Of a stretch of DNA of 64,000 nt, positions 1 through 10,941 are shown piece by piece. The notes beneath the pieces were generated by a model. It was not told the DNA's origin. It did no database searches and saw only the letters and a program-made list of their open reading frames with translations. Made by a program: the position numbers and the translations under genes. The stretch spans positions 31,438,913-31,502,912 of the forward strand of contig OZ018410.1 of assembly GCA_963969595.1 (NCBI GenBank). The letters run 5' to 3'. The number at the start of each line of letters is the position of its first letter. Positions within the stretch are counted from its first letter, which is position 1. Source of the stretch: Neckera pumila (Eukaryota; Streptophyta; Bryopsida; Hypnales; Neckeraceae).

Positions 1-352
1 GTCTGAAATTCTACTTTTAACACAACTCTTTGTTTTTGACTTGCTTGAGAAACTACAAATTCAAATTTATTTATCTCACATGGGTTGTTCTACCTTATTA
101 CCCCATGTATATATATAGAGTTGTCTTTTCACTTGAAAATATAAAACATGAATGACAATCACATCAAAGTGATGTAATTCAAGCAATGATCTCTATAAAT
201 TGATTGCCATTTTGAATAAGTTTGCTATTTTACTTACAATTTTATTTCAAAGTATTTAATTTGCCGTTAATCCCAATGTGCAGTTGCACCTAACTCAAGC
301 ACCTTGCTGAGTTTTGACAAGTTTTGACAAGTGTCTTTGTAGTTACTGATTT
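1..352. other. AT-rich intergenic DNA, no gene seen
   Basis: No reading frame, RNA gene or repeat could be supported here. A 10-bp direct duplication (GTTTTGACAA twice) sits at about 311-330. Confidence 0.6.
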
Positions 353-453
353 GGTGTGGAATATATACCACACCATTTCATCCCTCGGATGAAATGATGT
401 GGTATATTCCACATCATTCCGTTATAATGGGGTATATTCCACATCATTCCGTT
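353..453. repeat. Hairpin plus direct repeat
   Basis: GGTGTGGAATATATACCACA at 353-372 and the following CCATTTCATCC pair with GATGAAATGATGTGG and TATTCCAC around a four-base loop, forming an imperfect hairpin at about 353-413. A 24-bp part of the right arm (GGTATATTCCACATCATTCC, then GTT) is repeated directly at 400-423 and 430-453. It could be a small MITE remnant; no target duplication was found. Confidence 0.6.
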
Positions 454-1202
454 TGGGGAAGGCAATAGCAATGACTGCTACTGAATGTTGTGTTGTGGTT
501 TACTGAATGTTATATTGGGTTGTGATGCGGGCCATTTACTTATTTAGCCTCTAGGTGGTTCTGGATGTCTTTCAATACATCTGTAGTTTTGTACATATCG
601 TTAGTGTAATGTACATAACCTTGTATGTGAATGTTTTACTATCCATTTACTTTTTATTTACTTTTTGTTGAATGTGCATTGAAGTCTTCTATCGAACTGC
701 ACACTTTTAGGTTGCTTTAGACATATTACTGTGAAGTTGTATTTTCAGTACACGTATCTCTCTAAAAATAAACTTTAGCTTGTTTGACAGCATCTCATTT
801 CAACAATAAACATTGCAATGTTTTCTAAAAACATATGAAAATCAATGAGTGTTGCACCTTCAATTTTGTAGTTTACGTACTTGGCCAATACTTCATGGAA
901 TTTGGCAAGTACGGGTCGCTTTTGAATCCAGAGGACACTATGTGTTATCTAAACCACTTAGGAGTTAAGCAAATATCTCTGTATGTTAAATGATGTGTAT
1001 AGTATTGGGAGTTTTTGCTTGATGTTCTTATTAGTTGTTGGTTGACAATTGGTTGGTTTGTAATTGATGTTAGGGTTAGGACGGTTAAGACTAGCTAGTG
1101 GCTGGCTATTTAGGATTGTGGTTGGCTACTTAGAGACAAGGATTGGTCCCTTGTCTTTCTTGATTTTTGAGGGGGTTTGAGGTGTGAGATGCACGTGGGT
1201 AC
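454..1202. other. AT-rich intergenic DNA, no gene seen
   Basis: Nothing beyond AT-rich sequence with frequent stops in all frames is visible. Confidence 0.55.
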
Positions 1203-1205
1203 TAA

Positions 1206-1772
1206 GGGTTGCTTTACACCAAGAAGCCGGGCCAATTCTCCTTCAAGCCAATTGCACAAAATTTTAGCCCCTTTTAGGCTGGAGGCTGGCCTCAACTACC
1301 CGTTACAATAGGATTATTATGGGGGCCAATTCTCCCATATGTAAAGGCCTTAAGGCCACGAAGCCAGGCCGATTCAATAAAACCTACAAAAAAAAGAGAG
1401 AGGGGCTGAAATTTTTAGGGTCACTTTACACCTAGAGGTCGGTCTAATTCTCCATTGAGGCTGATCGTACAAAATCCAACAATAATGATTTGTTGAAAAA
1501 AATAATTTTTTTTAAAAAACATTTTTTTAATTGAGATCTGACATTGGTCCGGAGGCTAAGAATTGGCCTCCCGTTTTTGGTGCACCCAATTCAGCGAGCT
1601 TGGGCCATGTCAGATCATGTCTTTTTTAAATAAAAAATTCAATCCACCAAATTGGCCCAGCCTCTTGGTGTAAAGGGGTTGGGGCTGATTTCAGCCTTTT
1701 GTCCAATCAAAAGTCAGGATTTTTGGCCTTTGACACAGGAAATTGGCCCGGCCTCTTGGTGTAAAGTGGTCT
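1206..1772. mobile_element. PIF/Harbinger-like MITE with a second MITE inside
   Basis: The left end (GGGTTGCTTTACACCAAGAA, then GCCGGGCCAATT) is repeated inverted at the right end (AATTGGCCCGGCCTCTTGGT, then GTAAAGTGG). Differences between the ends are almost all transitions. TAA lies directly outside both ends (1203-1205 and 1773-1775). A 3-bp TAA duplication with G-rich ends is typical of PIF/Harbinger elements. A second pair with the same end sequence lies inside (GGGTCACTTTACACC at 1418-1432; CTTGGTGTAAAGGGGTT near 1665-1680), so one copy probably inserted into another. There is no coding capacity; the superfamily assignment is inference. Confidence 0.7.
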
Positions 1773-2062
1773 TAAATTGTATGTTTGTTAGTAATTATTT
1801 ATAAAAAGAAGCAATGATGTAAGGAGGTTGGGATTGTGTTTTGATAAAGTATTAAATCAAGGCAAATTTTGGATCTAAAATTTAGAATAGTTGATCTATT
1901 ATGGTACCAGCTTTCAAATCTAAATCTATTATGGCAAAAGGAATATAAAGTTTAAAAATGAAGGTATTTGAAATCTAAGGTAGCCAAGAAGGATGCATTG
2001 GGGACTTAGTCCTATTGAATTTTTGCGATATACTTATGAAACTTAGAGGATAATTTTCTTAA

Positions 2063-2691
2063 CCCCTAAATATAAAGGAACATTGTCCGTTTGGCAAACA
2101 TTTGGGATTTGGAGCAAGTACCTACAGGCTGAATTTTTGCCTTGATTTTTTGAAACTTTTTTGGAAGATAGAAAAAATTGATAAGCTTTGTGAGGATATA
2201 ATTCTTTTTTCAATTAGTGCCCAGGAAAAAAAGTTATGTCCAAATAAGCTCAAAACAAGGGAGAGGGGGCAAGAGAATTGTTTTGCAAAAATGGAAAAGA
2301 AAAATTGAATTTTTTTTCCCATAGATTATATTTTTGTCTATCTAGAAATCTTTGATTCATTCCATTTAGATTTGTTATAGGAAATTTATGGACAATCTTA
2401 TTTTTTGGACACTTAGAGCATCTTCTTGAAAAAAATAACTTGTAGGATTCTTTTCTGAATGCAAATTTTTTAATTTTTCGAAAGCAAAGTTCCACGTGGT
2501 TTAGTTTTTTTTGTTTTGAATAAACTCACCATTGGAATTAGTGCATTTTAATCCTATATAAAAGACATTAATATTTTAGATTTTTCTTCTATCTTGTACC
2601 TACTTCTACTTAACAATTTTTTTACTCTTTGCTTTAGAAATGGCAATTTTGAAATTTTTTTGGCAGAAAAATGTCCTTGATCCTTCAAGGA
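2063..2691 (+). mobile_element. TTAA-flanked non-autonomous TIR element, family D, partial copy
   Basis: The left end is TTAA followed by CCCCTAAA, and the right end is a decayed CCTTCAAGGA followed by TTCA. The interior matches the copies at 2849-5636 and 4303-5218, for example the CAGGCTGAATTTTTG, AAAAATTGATAAGC and AGTGCATTTTAATCC segments. At about 629 bp it is shorter than its relatives (907 and 916 bp), so it has lost an internal segment. It encodes nothing. It also preserves the unoccupied version of the site into which the 4303-5218 element inserted in its relative. Confidence 0.75.
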
Positions 2692-2937
2692 TTCACTTAT
2701 CTACTACTTTGTATTAAAAACTTAGTTACAATGAATATGGTACCTATTAAATATGTGCAAAATGCAATTGAGGTGTGAAGGCCAAGACTTGGTAAAAAGC
2801 CAATAGTAGATAAATGTCCACCAAAATTGAACAATAGCTTAGATTTAACTCCTAAAGGACCATTGTCCCTTCTCGGGACAAATAAAAATTTTGGGCAGAT
2901 ATTTACAGGCTGAATTTTTATCCTAATTTTTTTTTAA

Positions 2938-3894
2938 CCCCTAAAGTTCCATGACTATGTTTCCACCAAAAACCCTTGGAAATTGCCATGTTTAGTACAA
3001 GTACCCAATTTTTGAAAAAAAAAAATTTAACAATTGAAACCATAGGATCTTGTAGTATGCCGACTAGAGAACATACGGTAAAATTTTCAGAAATTTCCAC
3101 AGCGTGGATTGCAAGATATAAGCATTCAATATACTGAAACCATTTTTTTGGCCTTGCAAAAAACAGGGCAGCAACACTTCACAAGCTCACTTTTTGATAA
3201 AAAAAAATGTCCAAAATGATGGTGATTCTTTGGATTGTTTTCCTAGATAAGTTGGCTACATGTTTGAAATTTCACTTCATTTGAAATTGTACAATGTATA
3301 GGAAAAATGTATAGAAACAATGTATATGTATACAATTTATAGAAAAAAATAGTAAGAAGATAGCAATAGAGAATGATTTAGAATACAAAATTGTCAAGAA
3401 TTTAATTATAGAGTTGAAAAATGCTAATTCCAATGGTTGCAATATTATAATAAATAATCCACATCCTATGATTTTATTTTTTTTCAAAAGATATTGAAAA
3501 TTGAGTAAGATAAAGGACTTCAAAGTTTATTTTAGAGTAGAGCATCCATAACTGCCCGCAAACTACAATTCTTCATAACATTTGACTCATTGATCAAAAT
3601 GGGATGGTTCAAAGCTTTTTACATATTTATAACTCTAGAAAATCAATTTGTTATTTTTGAAAAAAGTGACTTTTTCTGATTTGCCCGAATGGCCTAGTTA
3701 CAAAAAAAAAGTAACATATTAGGCCATGACTTTTGACTCACATTTCCCAATGTCATGAAATTTAGTGCATATGAAAGATATTTCTTGCCTCCACCTTCTA
3801 TTAAAATTTCAGCCTAAAATATGGAAATCTCTAGTCATACGTACCTGCCCAAAATTTCTATACAACCAAAAAACGCATGCCGGTCCTTTAGGGG
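2938..3894 (+). mobile_element. TTAA-flanked TIR element, family A (copy 1)
   Basis: A 957-bp element begins CCCCTAAAGTTCCATGACTA and ends CCGGTCCTTTAGGGG, with TTAA directly outside both ends (2934-2937 and 3895-3898). It interrupts the family D element at 2849-5636. It is homologous along its length to 10012-10937 and 25945-26882. Shared interior blocks include CAAAATGATGGTGATTCTTT and a right-end block reading TGCCCAAAATTTCTATAC. It has no coding capacity and must be mobilised in trans. Confidence 0.87.
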
Positions 3895-4302
3895 TTAATT
3901 TGAAGATAGGAATATTGATTAGCTTTGCGGGAATATAATACTTTTTCAATTGGTGCCCAGGAACAAAAGTTATGCCCTAAATAGCTCAAAACAGGGAAAG
4001 GGGGGAGGAGGTAGCAAAAAGAATGATTCAAAATTTTGAATTTTTTTCTCATACTATAGATTATATTTGTTTCTACATGGAAAGCTTTGATTTATTCTTT
4101 TTATATTTGTTATAAAAAAATTATAGACAATCTTGTTTTTCGGGCAATTAGAGCATCTTCTTGAAAATATAACTTGTAGGATTCATTTTTGAATGTTCTT
4201 TTTACAATTTTCCAAAAAAAGAAGATCCACATGGTTATATTGTTTGCTAAAACAATCTCACCATTGGAATTAGTGCATTTTAAAACCATTTATAGATATT
4301 AA

Positions 4303-5218
4303 CCCCTAAAGGTCCAAGGCCTTTCTTCTGCCCCAAAACACCCAAAATTGTCATTTTTATAGCAAAGAGTAAAAAGAATTGAAAAATGATTTTTTTTCAC
4401 ATCTAACCATAGGATCTTACACCTAAATAGTATGAGAATGTGTGAAAAAAATTCAGAATTTTTTACTGCACAGATTGCAAGATATCTGAGTTCAAAGTGA
4501 AAAAACCAAGATTTTCAACACATTGCAGGACTAGATTTTTTGACTTTGAACATTTTTAACTTAAATTTTTTGCACTACAGAGTTTTGAACCTTAAATCTT
4601 TATAGTGGAGAATTGAGTGGAGAGTGTGGAAAAAAAAAATTCAAAAAAATTTAATTTTCATTCTTAAAAAAATTGTTAAGTAGAAGATAGTACAAGATAG
4701 AAGGAAAATCTAAAATATTAATATCTTTTAGATGGAATTAAAATGCACTAATCCCAATGGTGAGATCATTCCAGCAAAAAAACTAAACCATGTGGAACTT
4801 TTTTTTTGAAAAATTGCAAAAATTGCATTCCAAAATGAATCCTACAAGTTATTTTTTTTCAAGAAGATGCTCTAATTGCTTGAAAAACAAGATTGTCTAT
4901 AACTTTCTCATAAAAATCCAAATGAAATGAATCAAAGCTTCCAAAATAGGCAAAAATATAATCTATGAGGAAATTTTTTTTTTTAAAAATTAAATTTTTT
5001 GCAAATTTTTTTTGCTGCCCACTCTTTCCTGTTTTGAGCTTATTTGGGTATAACTTTTGTTTCCGGGCACCGATTGAAAAAAAAATAATATTCCCACGAA
5101 GCTTGTCAGTTTTTCTATCTTTGAAAAAAAGTTTCAGAAAATCACAACAAAAATTCAGCCCGTAGGTACCTGCCCGAAATTCCATTTGTCCCCCGTATGG
5201 ACAATGGTCCTTTAGGGA
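4303..5218 (-). mobile_element. TTAA-flanked TIR element, family D, intact copy
   Basis: This 916-bp element lies in the opposite orientation to its host copy. Its plus-strand ends are CCCCTAAAGGTCCAAGGCC and ACAATGGTCCTTTAGGGA, flanked by TTAA at 4299-4302 and 5219-5222. The related copy near 2570 shows the empty site, with a single TTAA in ACATTAATATTTTAGATT. That supports a target duplication of TTAA rather than chance flanks. The longest frame in it (108 codons) is AT-driven and unlike any known family. Confidence 0.85.
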
Positions 5219-5640
5219 TTAATCATTTAGATTTTCCTTCTATCTTGTACCTACTTCTACTTAACAATTTTTTGAAGTATAAAAAGTAAGGCTTTTTGAA
5301 ATTTTCTTCCTAAAATCTCAACTCAATTATCTATCATAAAGACTTAAAGCTCAAAAATTTGTAGTGCAAAAAATTAAAGTTAAGAAGGTTCAAAGTCAAA
5401 TAATGTAGTCTCGCAATGTGTTGAAAAACTTTCTTTTTTCACTTTAAACGCAAATATCTTGCAATTTGTACGGTCAAAAATTCTGAAATTTTTTCTACAC
5501 ATTCTCATACTAGCTAGGTGTATGTTACTATTGTTGAATGTAAAAAAAAAACAATTTTCAGATTTTTTCACTCTTTGCTATAGAAATGGCAGTTTTGAGC
5601 GTTTTTGGTAGAAGAAAAGCCTTAGGCCTTCAGGGATTAA

Positions 5641-6803
5641 GCAAAATTTAATATTTTAGAATTTGAATAGGTGATATACATTGTGGCTAGGTTTCGAGAT
5701 GTTTGAAGTAATTTTACATCATATATGTTAGGTTGAAACTAACTATAACAATTTTTGGAATTATCTTAAAAAGGATTAGAAAGTTTGTTGTAGAAAAATG
5801 TCCACCTATATCTTAGATGTAGATACGATTGATATTTGAGTACTTGAAAAAATGATGTACATTGTGACAAGGTTTCAAAACATTTGAAGTGATTATTCAT
5901 CATTTATGCCAAGTTGGCCTAGCTATGGCAACTTCTAAGTTATTGTGGGAATTATAGGATAAGGATTTCTAAAAAGAGATTTCTGTACTATTCCAAACCT
6001 ATTTGCACAACTTTATGAAATTGCCTCGTATTGTATTGACACAATCGACTTCAACATACCAACAACCACAACTATATCTATTGCATAACTTGATATATAG
6101 ATGATTCTTTAATTGAAAGTGAGGTGCAAATCAAATCTTTGTGCCGCAACAACAATGACAACTGAATATCTATATGGCATTGTAGGAATTATAGACAATC
6201 TCCAATGAGGACACAAATACTTGACTACTTTGATAGGCACCGAAAATCTTGATTCCTTAGCATGTGGACATAGTTATATAACCAATCAACAAGTCAAGGT
6301 AATAATTGCAAGTAGATTGGATACACATAGCACACTACTCCCACAAAGGGTCACCTCTAATATGCACAATGTTTGGCTTTGCAAACCGCTCTCTTGTCCC
6401 TCAATAGTTAGTATGCATTCGCAAAGGCAATAGTATAGTAAGAACATTGCTTACAAAACGGGTGACAATCCATTGTCCAAATTCATTCAATTGAAATTCA
6501 CATGAACTAAAAAATATGCCATCAACTAAATAATTGGTATTATAAAATGAAACCTACGGACTCTTGTCAGAAAGACTGCTCATTATTTGTTAATATCTTC
6601 TACCCACCACTTCTCTGCTACTTTTCTTTTTCTTTTTTTTGACACAAGTAAAGGCACCTTCATTGCAAGAAAAAAGCATACAAGAAATCTAGCCACACAC
6701 GGCTTGAGGCAGGCAAGTGACCAAACAATGACACAACCACCACCTTCTTTGCTACTTTGAAGCACCATACATGGATGACAAGGTCGGACTACCTATACCT
6801 AAC
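5641..6803. other. AT-rich DNA with a diverged duplication
   Basis: Two segments of about 100 bp (about 5655-5755 and 5835-5935) resemble each other. Shared motifs include TACATTGTG, AAGGTTTC or TAGGTTTC, and TTTGAAGT. They form an old duplication with a period of about 180 bp. No gene is supported in the rest. Confidence 0.5.
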
Positions 6804-7180
6804 CCCTTAAGCAACTGTGGCTCAAATGGTGAGCAATTGATTGTAATGGAGATTTTTCTTGTGTAGGGAGATAGAAAATAGCGAGATTGCAAAATTTTCA
6901 GAATTTTTTTTCAAAATTGAATTTTTTGTGAATTTTGGGAGCCAAAATGTGTTCCAAACCAATTGCCAATCTCTAGAGTCTTCCAATTCCGATCACTCAA
7001 GAACTAGCTTCCTACTATCCACTTTCTTGTTACTTCTTGCATACTTTAGGACATGTGTCATGATCTTACTAGTTCCAACCTTAAAAAGAGAGTAAAAAAC
7101 ACATCACAAGCCTTGATTGGAAATAGGTGCACTACCGGTTGGGCATTGGTCCCTGGTTGGAAATGGGTGGTCCAACCTTC
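6804..7180 (+). repeat. Dispersed repeat E (copy 1)
   Basis: This segment matches 19748-20100 in order. Shared blocks include AGGGAGATAG or AGGAAGATAG, TTTTCAGAATTTT, TTTTGGGAGCCAAAA, TCTAGAGTCTT, CAATTCCGATCA, CATGTGTCATGA and TTGGAAATAG. Both copies have an AACCCCT sequence upstream that resembles the end of the TTAA-flanked elements (CTAACCCCTTAAG here, TTAACCCCTCAAAG in the other copy). They may be a diverged third family, but right ends could not be defined. Confidence 0.5.
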
Positions 7181-7439
7181 GGTCACTGCAGACAATCAGA
7201 CATACATTAGCAAAACGGCCTGACGATCACAGAAGGTGGTGACCTCCCCATCAATCCAGAATGTCGGTGATGGTGCCTACTTTCTGAATAATAAAATTGG
7301 GTTTTAATTAATAGCTCTACTAAACAATGGAGAAGACAACCTCTTAGTTTCTAATAGGTTTGGCCCACAAAATTTTGATTTCATATACAAGGGAATTGGA
7401 AGTACAGGAAAAGAGTTCCAAAATGTCTGAAGAAATTGC

Positions 7440-8320
7440 AAACAAAGTGTGGACAAATGAGAGGCCATTCGTTCATGTACAATTCAGCTATTATTACAGA
7501 CTGAGTGAGTGACTAAATATTCATGAATCTGATCCACTTCACCGTGGGTTGAGCAAACCATCGTTTCCTTACCAATTGCCACCTCCCCTCGTTTTAATTT
7601 CTACTCCTCTTCCTAGTCCCACACCCTTCTCTGTGTATGCAGATGCAAGACAAAGTATTTGTTATGAAATCCCAGAGACTCGTCAACAATGTCCCCCGTT
7701 GCCATAGCGACCACAATCTTCAACATGTCCTGGACATACTTCATGATCACCCCTAAGGAACGCTCAAAGGCATAGCACCAGTGAGCTTGCACAGGACCAC
7801 ATATTTCCAACTCTTTGATCAACAAGATGGATATGAAACAATCGAGTCATGATGTTGAAGAACCCTCAGTAGAGAAAACCAGAGTTCCGTCAAACACAAT
7901 GTCTCAAGTGATCTGCAACATATACTTTCAACACCGTAATCTGTATTGGGTGTCAATCCCTTGCAGGCATATATGTTGAAAACATCTCTCCAATTTGGTC
8001 ACCGTCTCCCAAGCCTGGGGCCAGGCAGCAAGCTGTCTCACTTGGCGGACATAATTAAGAATCTGCTGGATTAGTACGTGGTGGTCATGCGATTTAAGTC
8101 TTGAACAGACGTTTATCTCCAACACGTTTTGTTAAAGTGAAATTGAAACCTGTAGGTGTGCAAGTTGTCGACACTCTGTGAAGAAATCAACATTCTCTGC
8201 TGGGGGTGAATTTGTAATGTGCAACTACAAGTGAGGGGTGACACCAACATCTTGCATGTCCCGTCTAAAAGTCACTGTGTCTTTCTCACTACACATGTGT
8301 TTCTATAAGTTTGCAGATAC
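7440..8320 (-). pseudogene. CACTA (En/Spm) transposase relic, DUF4218-like region
   Basis: Reading the minus strand, the segment 8125-7928 contains RLKSHDHHVLIQQIL followed by an ERCFQHIC block. The segment 7825-7613 contains LEICGPVQAHWCYAFERSLG and later VDESLGFHNKYF. In plant CACTA transposons the TNP2 transposase region is followed by DUF4218, which has a conserved KSHDCHVL stretch and a CGPVQxRWMYPFER stretch in this order and about this spacing, so the match is strong. The frame continues downstream through two TAG codons into an EVDQIHEYLVTHS block. Upstream, a possible continuation includes RDMQDVGVTPHL. Stops and frameshifts make it non-functional. No CACTA termini were located around it. 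Confidence 0.75.
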
Positions 8321-8819
8321 GTTTCATCCAATAATGTACAGTACTAACATTGAATCAAGAGCGTTAAGCACTAATTACAAATTCTGGAATGAAAAAATTA
8401 TAATTCTTTAGAATTAACTTCAAGTTGCCAATATGTGCTTTGGGAACACCGGGTTACACACCACTAGACAATGGCATGAAGTGCTCATGGTCATGCACTT
8501 GTCCTTCTAGATCTATTTTTATGAAAACTTGATGCCATAAACTGCCGTACAACAAGTCTACAGGGGAGGGTGCTATATCTTATACCTTGCCATAAGCTCC
8601 ACTTACATTTAAAATTCTCATGTAACCGAGCTTCTTTTAATTTGTAGCAATGAGCAGTTAAACCAAATGGCCATAGTTAGTAAGAGCCTTAACATTTTGT
8701 CTTCAAATACTTGGACCTTCTGGAAATTGTTCTCGACCCACAACAAGGTTATCTAATATACCTTCTTTCCTTTCAACTTGTTTCGTACACCTTTGGATCA
8801 TGAAGACCAAAAGTTGTGA
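8321..8819. other. No gene seen
   Basis: This may include further decayed transposase sequence upstream of the CACTA relic, but no family motif could be recognised. Confidence 0.4.
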
Positions 8820-9330
8820 TTGAAAAATGTGCAACCGGTTATGCATTAAATAACCGACGAGCCGCTGTAGCGGCGAGTAGGTTATCGGACATAACCGGTT
8901 GTTCACTTTTCAATCACAACCTTTGATCTCCGTGATCCAAGGGTGGAAGAAGCAAGTTGAAAGGAGAGAAGGTTATGAGTGACAACTTGTAATGGCAATG
9001 GTGATGGATTGCAAATGAGACGGTGCCACGTGAGTGTTGAAAACTCAACAACTGGTTATGTATTAGATAACCGATGAGCCGCAGCAGTGGCGAGTAGGTT
9101 ATCGGACATAACTGGTTGTTCACTTTTCAATCACAACCTTTGATCTCCGTGATCCAAGGGTGGAGGAAGCAAGTTGAGAGGAGAGAAGGTTATGAGTTGC
9201 AACTTATAATGGCAATGGTGTTGGGTTGCCAATGGGACAGTGCCACGTGAGTGTTGAAAACTCAACAACTGGTTATGTATTAGATAACCTATTCGCCACT
9301 AGCTCGGCTCATTGGTTATCTAATACGTAT
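8820..9330 (+). repeat. 217-bp tandem repeat carrying a hairpin
   Basis: Two full units (about 8820-9036 and 9037-9253) and one partial unit (9254-9330) repeat with a 217-bp spacing, judged from TTCACTTTTCAATCACAACC at 8902 and 9119. Each full unit starts with a hairpin: AACCGGTTATG (8833-8843) pairs with CATAACCGGTT (8890-8900), and the centre is GAGCCGCTGTAGCGGCGAG. In the third unit the hairpin core is in reverse orientation (TTCGCCACTAGCTCGGCTCA) between ATTAGATAACC and GGTTATCTAAT. Confidence 0.75.
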
Positions 9331-10007
9331 CCTTTTGTAACTTTCCCAGCCAGGATTCCGAGTGCAGGAAAATCGTTGATAGTCCCAATGCATATTGAAC
9401 ATATGAATTTACAGTCAAATATGGGGCGCCCCAAATAGTTTGAAGCATCTTGTACAGTACTCATGTGCCCATCGCCTAACCATACTGGAGCTCTTTACAT
9501 AGTGGTTTCACGAACACCTTAAAATGCTCGCCTGTGATAGGCTTTAAGTATGGAATTACAGTATAAGCAACAAAATGACAAGATGATGTATCGATTAGCA
9601 TTTCTTGCACCGCTAAGCTCTTTTTTTCAAGGTTTACAATCCCTCAAAAATAATTTTCAATTAAATCTCCTAGAAAGACAAGAGGAAGTTCAAATTAGTT
9701 TTCCAATTTGAATTGATTTTCCAATTTTCCAATTTGAATTTTTCAATACCCAATGTTCAAATTGCAATAAAATTTTCAATTTCAAGAGTGTTTGGAAAAT
9801 TCAAATTGGCATAGAATCTAGACTCAATAAGCATCATTTCATTACTTGGGCTCAGATTCTCAAAAGGTCATTTACATGGCTCAAATTTACATCAAGAGCA
9901 AGGAGGAAAGAGTTGCCAAGATACGCTAAAAGGGCATTAGTTTTAGCAAATTTTTGGACAATCCTGTAAAGCTGTTCTTGTGCATGTTATGACAAGGATA
10001 ATCATCT
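9331..10007. other. AT-rich intergenic DNA, no gene seen
   Basis: There is a low-complexity AATTTTCCAATTTGAAT patch near 9700-9760; otherwise nothing is recognisable. Confidence 0.5.
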
Positions 10008-10011
10008 CTAA

Positions 10012-10937
10012 CCCTAAAGTTCCGTAACTATGTAATCACCAAAAATGCTCCAAAACTGCCATTTCTATGACAACTACCAAATTTTTGGAAAAACACAATT
10101 TTTGACACATGTAACCGTAGGATCTTGTAGTACAATGTCTTGATAACATGTGGGAAAAATTTCAGAAAATTCCACCGAGTGGATCATAAGATATAAGCAT
10201 TCAAAGTCTCCAAAACCATTTTTTCAATCATGTAAAATATCGGGCAGCTGCACTTCACAAGAGCTCTCACCTTTCAATGAAAAATGTTGAAAAAGGTGGT
10301 GCTTCTTAAAATTCAGTTTCCTAAACAAGATGGGTATATGCTTGAAAATTTTCACATTATTTGGAATTGAACAACATATAGGAAAAAAATAGTAAGTAGA
10401 AAAGAAGTAGAGAATGATCCAAAATACTAAATTGTTAAGAATTTAATTATGGAATTTAAAAATGCTAATCCCAACGGTTGAAATGTTGTAATAATCAATC
10501 TACATCCTAGGGTCTTATTTTTTTCCAAAAATATTGAAAATTGAGTAAAATAAATGACTTTAAAGTTTTTTGTAGAGTAGAGAATCCATTACTGCCCACA
10601 AACTAAAAACCCTCATAACTTTTGACTCATCGATTGAAATGGAATGATTAAAAGCTTTTCAAGTGTATTTAAATGCAGAGAACCAATTTCAAAAAAAAAT
10701 TCCAAAAAAAATGATTTTTTCTAATCTGCCCGAACCGCCCAATTACAAAAAATAGTAACATATTAGGCCACAACTTTTCACTTGTATTTCAAAATGTCAT
10801 GAAATTTTGTACACATGAAGATATTCCTTGTCCCCACCTTTTATTAAAATTTCAGCCTAAAATATGAAAATCTCCAACCACATGTACTTGCCCAAAATTT
10901 CTATACTGCCAAAAAACGCATGTTGGTCCTTTAGGGG
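10012..10937 (+). mobile_element. CTAA-flanked TIR element, family A (copy 2)
   Basis: This 926-bp copy begins CCCTAAAGTTCCGTAACTAT and ends TGTTGGTCCTTTAGGGG. It aligns with the elements at 2938-3894 and 25945-26882 from end to end. The tetranucleotide outside both ends is CTAA (10008-10011 and 10938-10941), not TTAA. It has no coding capacity. Confidence 0.85.
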
Positions 10938-10941
10938 CTAA

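Larger units (their letters stand above)
2849..5636 (+). mobile_element. TTAA-flanked TIR element, family D, split by two insertions
   Basis: This copy starts after TTAA (2845-2848) with CTCCTAAAGGACCATTGTCC and ends with CCTTCAGGGA before TTAA (5637-5640). Its sequence survives in three pieces (2849-2937, 3899-4302, 5223-5636). With both inserts and one TTAA copy per insert removed, these give about 907 bp, close to the 916 bp of the intact relative. Order and content follow the copies at 2063 and 4303. No open frame of note is present. Confidence 0.82.

Noticed and set aside
2845..2865. CCCTAAA/TTTAGGG in the TTAA-element ends as interstitial telomere repeat
   Set aside because: Only one heptamer occurs at each element end, with no tandem array, and the same sequence marks both ends of dispersed elements.
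4859..5185. 108-codon frame inside a TTAA element as a transposase
   Set aside because: Low-complexity Phe/Lys-rich translation of A/T runs, not kept open in the related copies.
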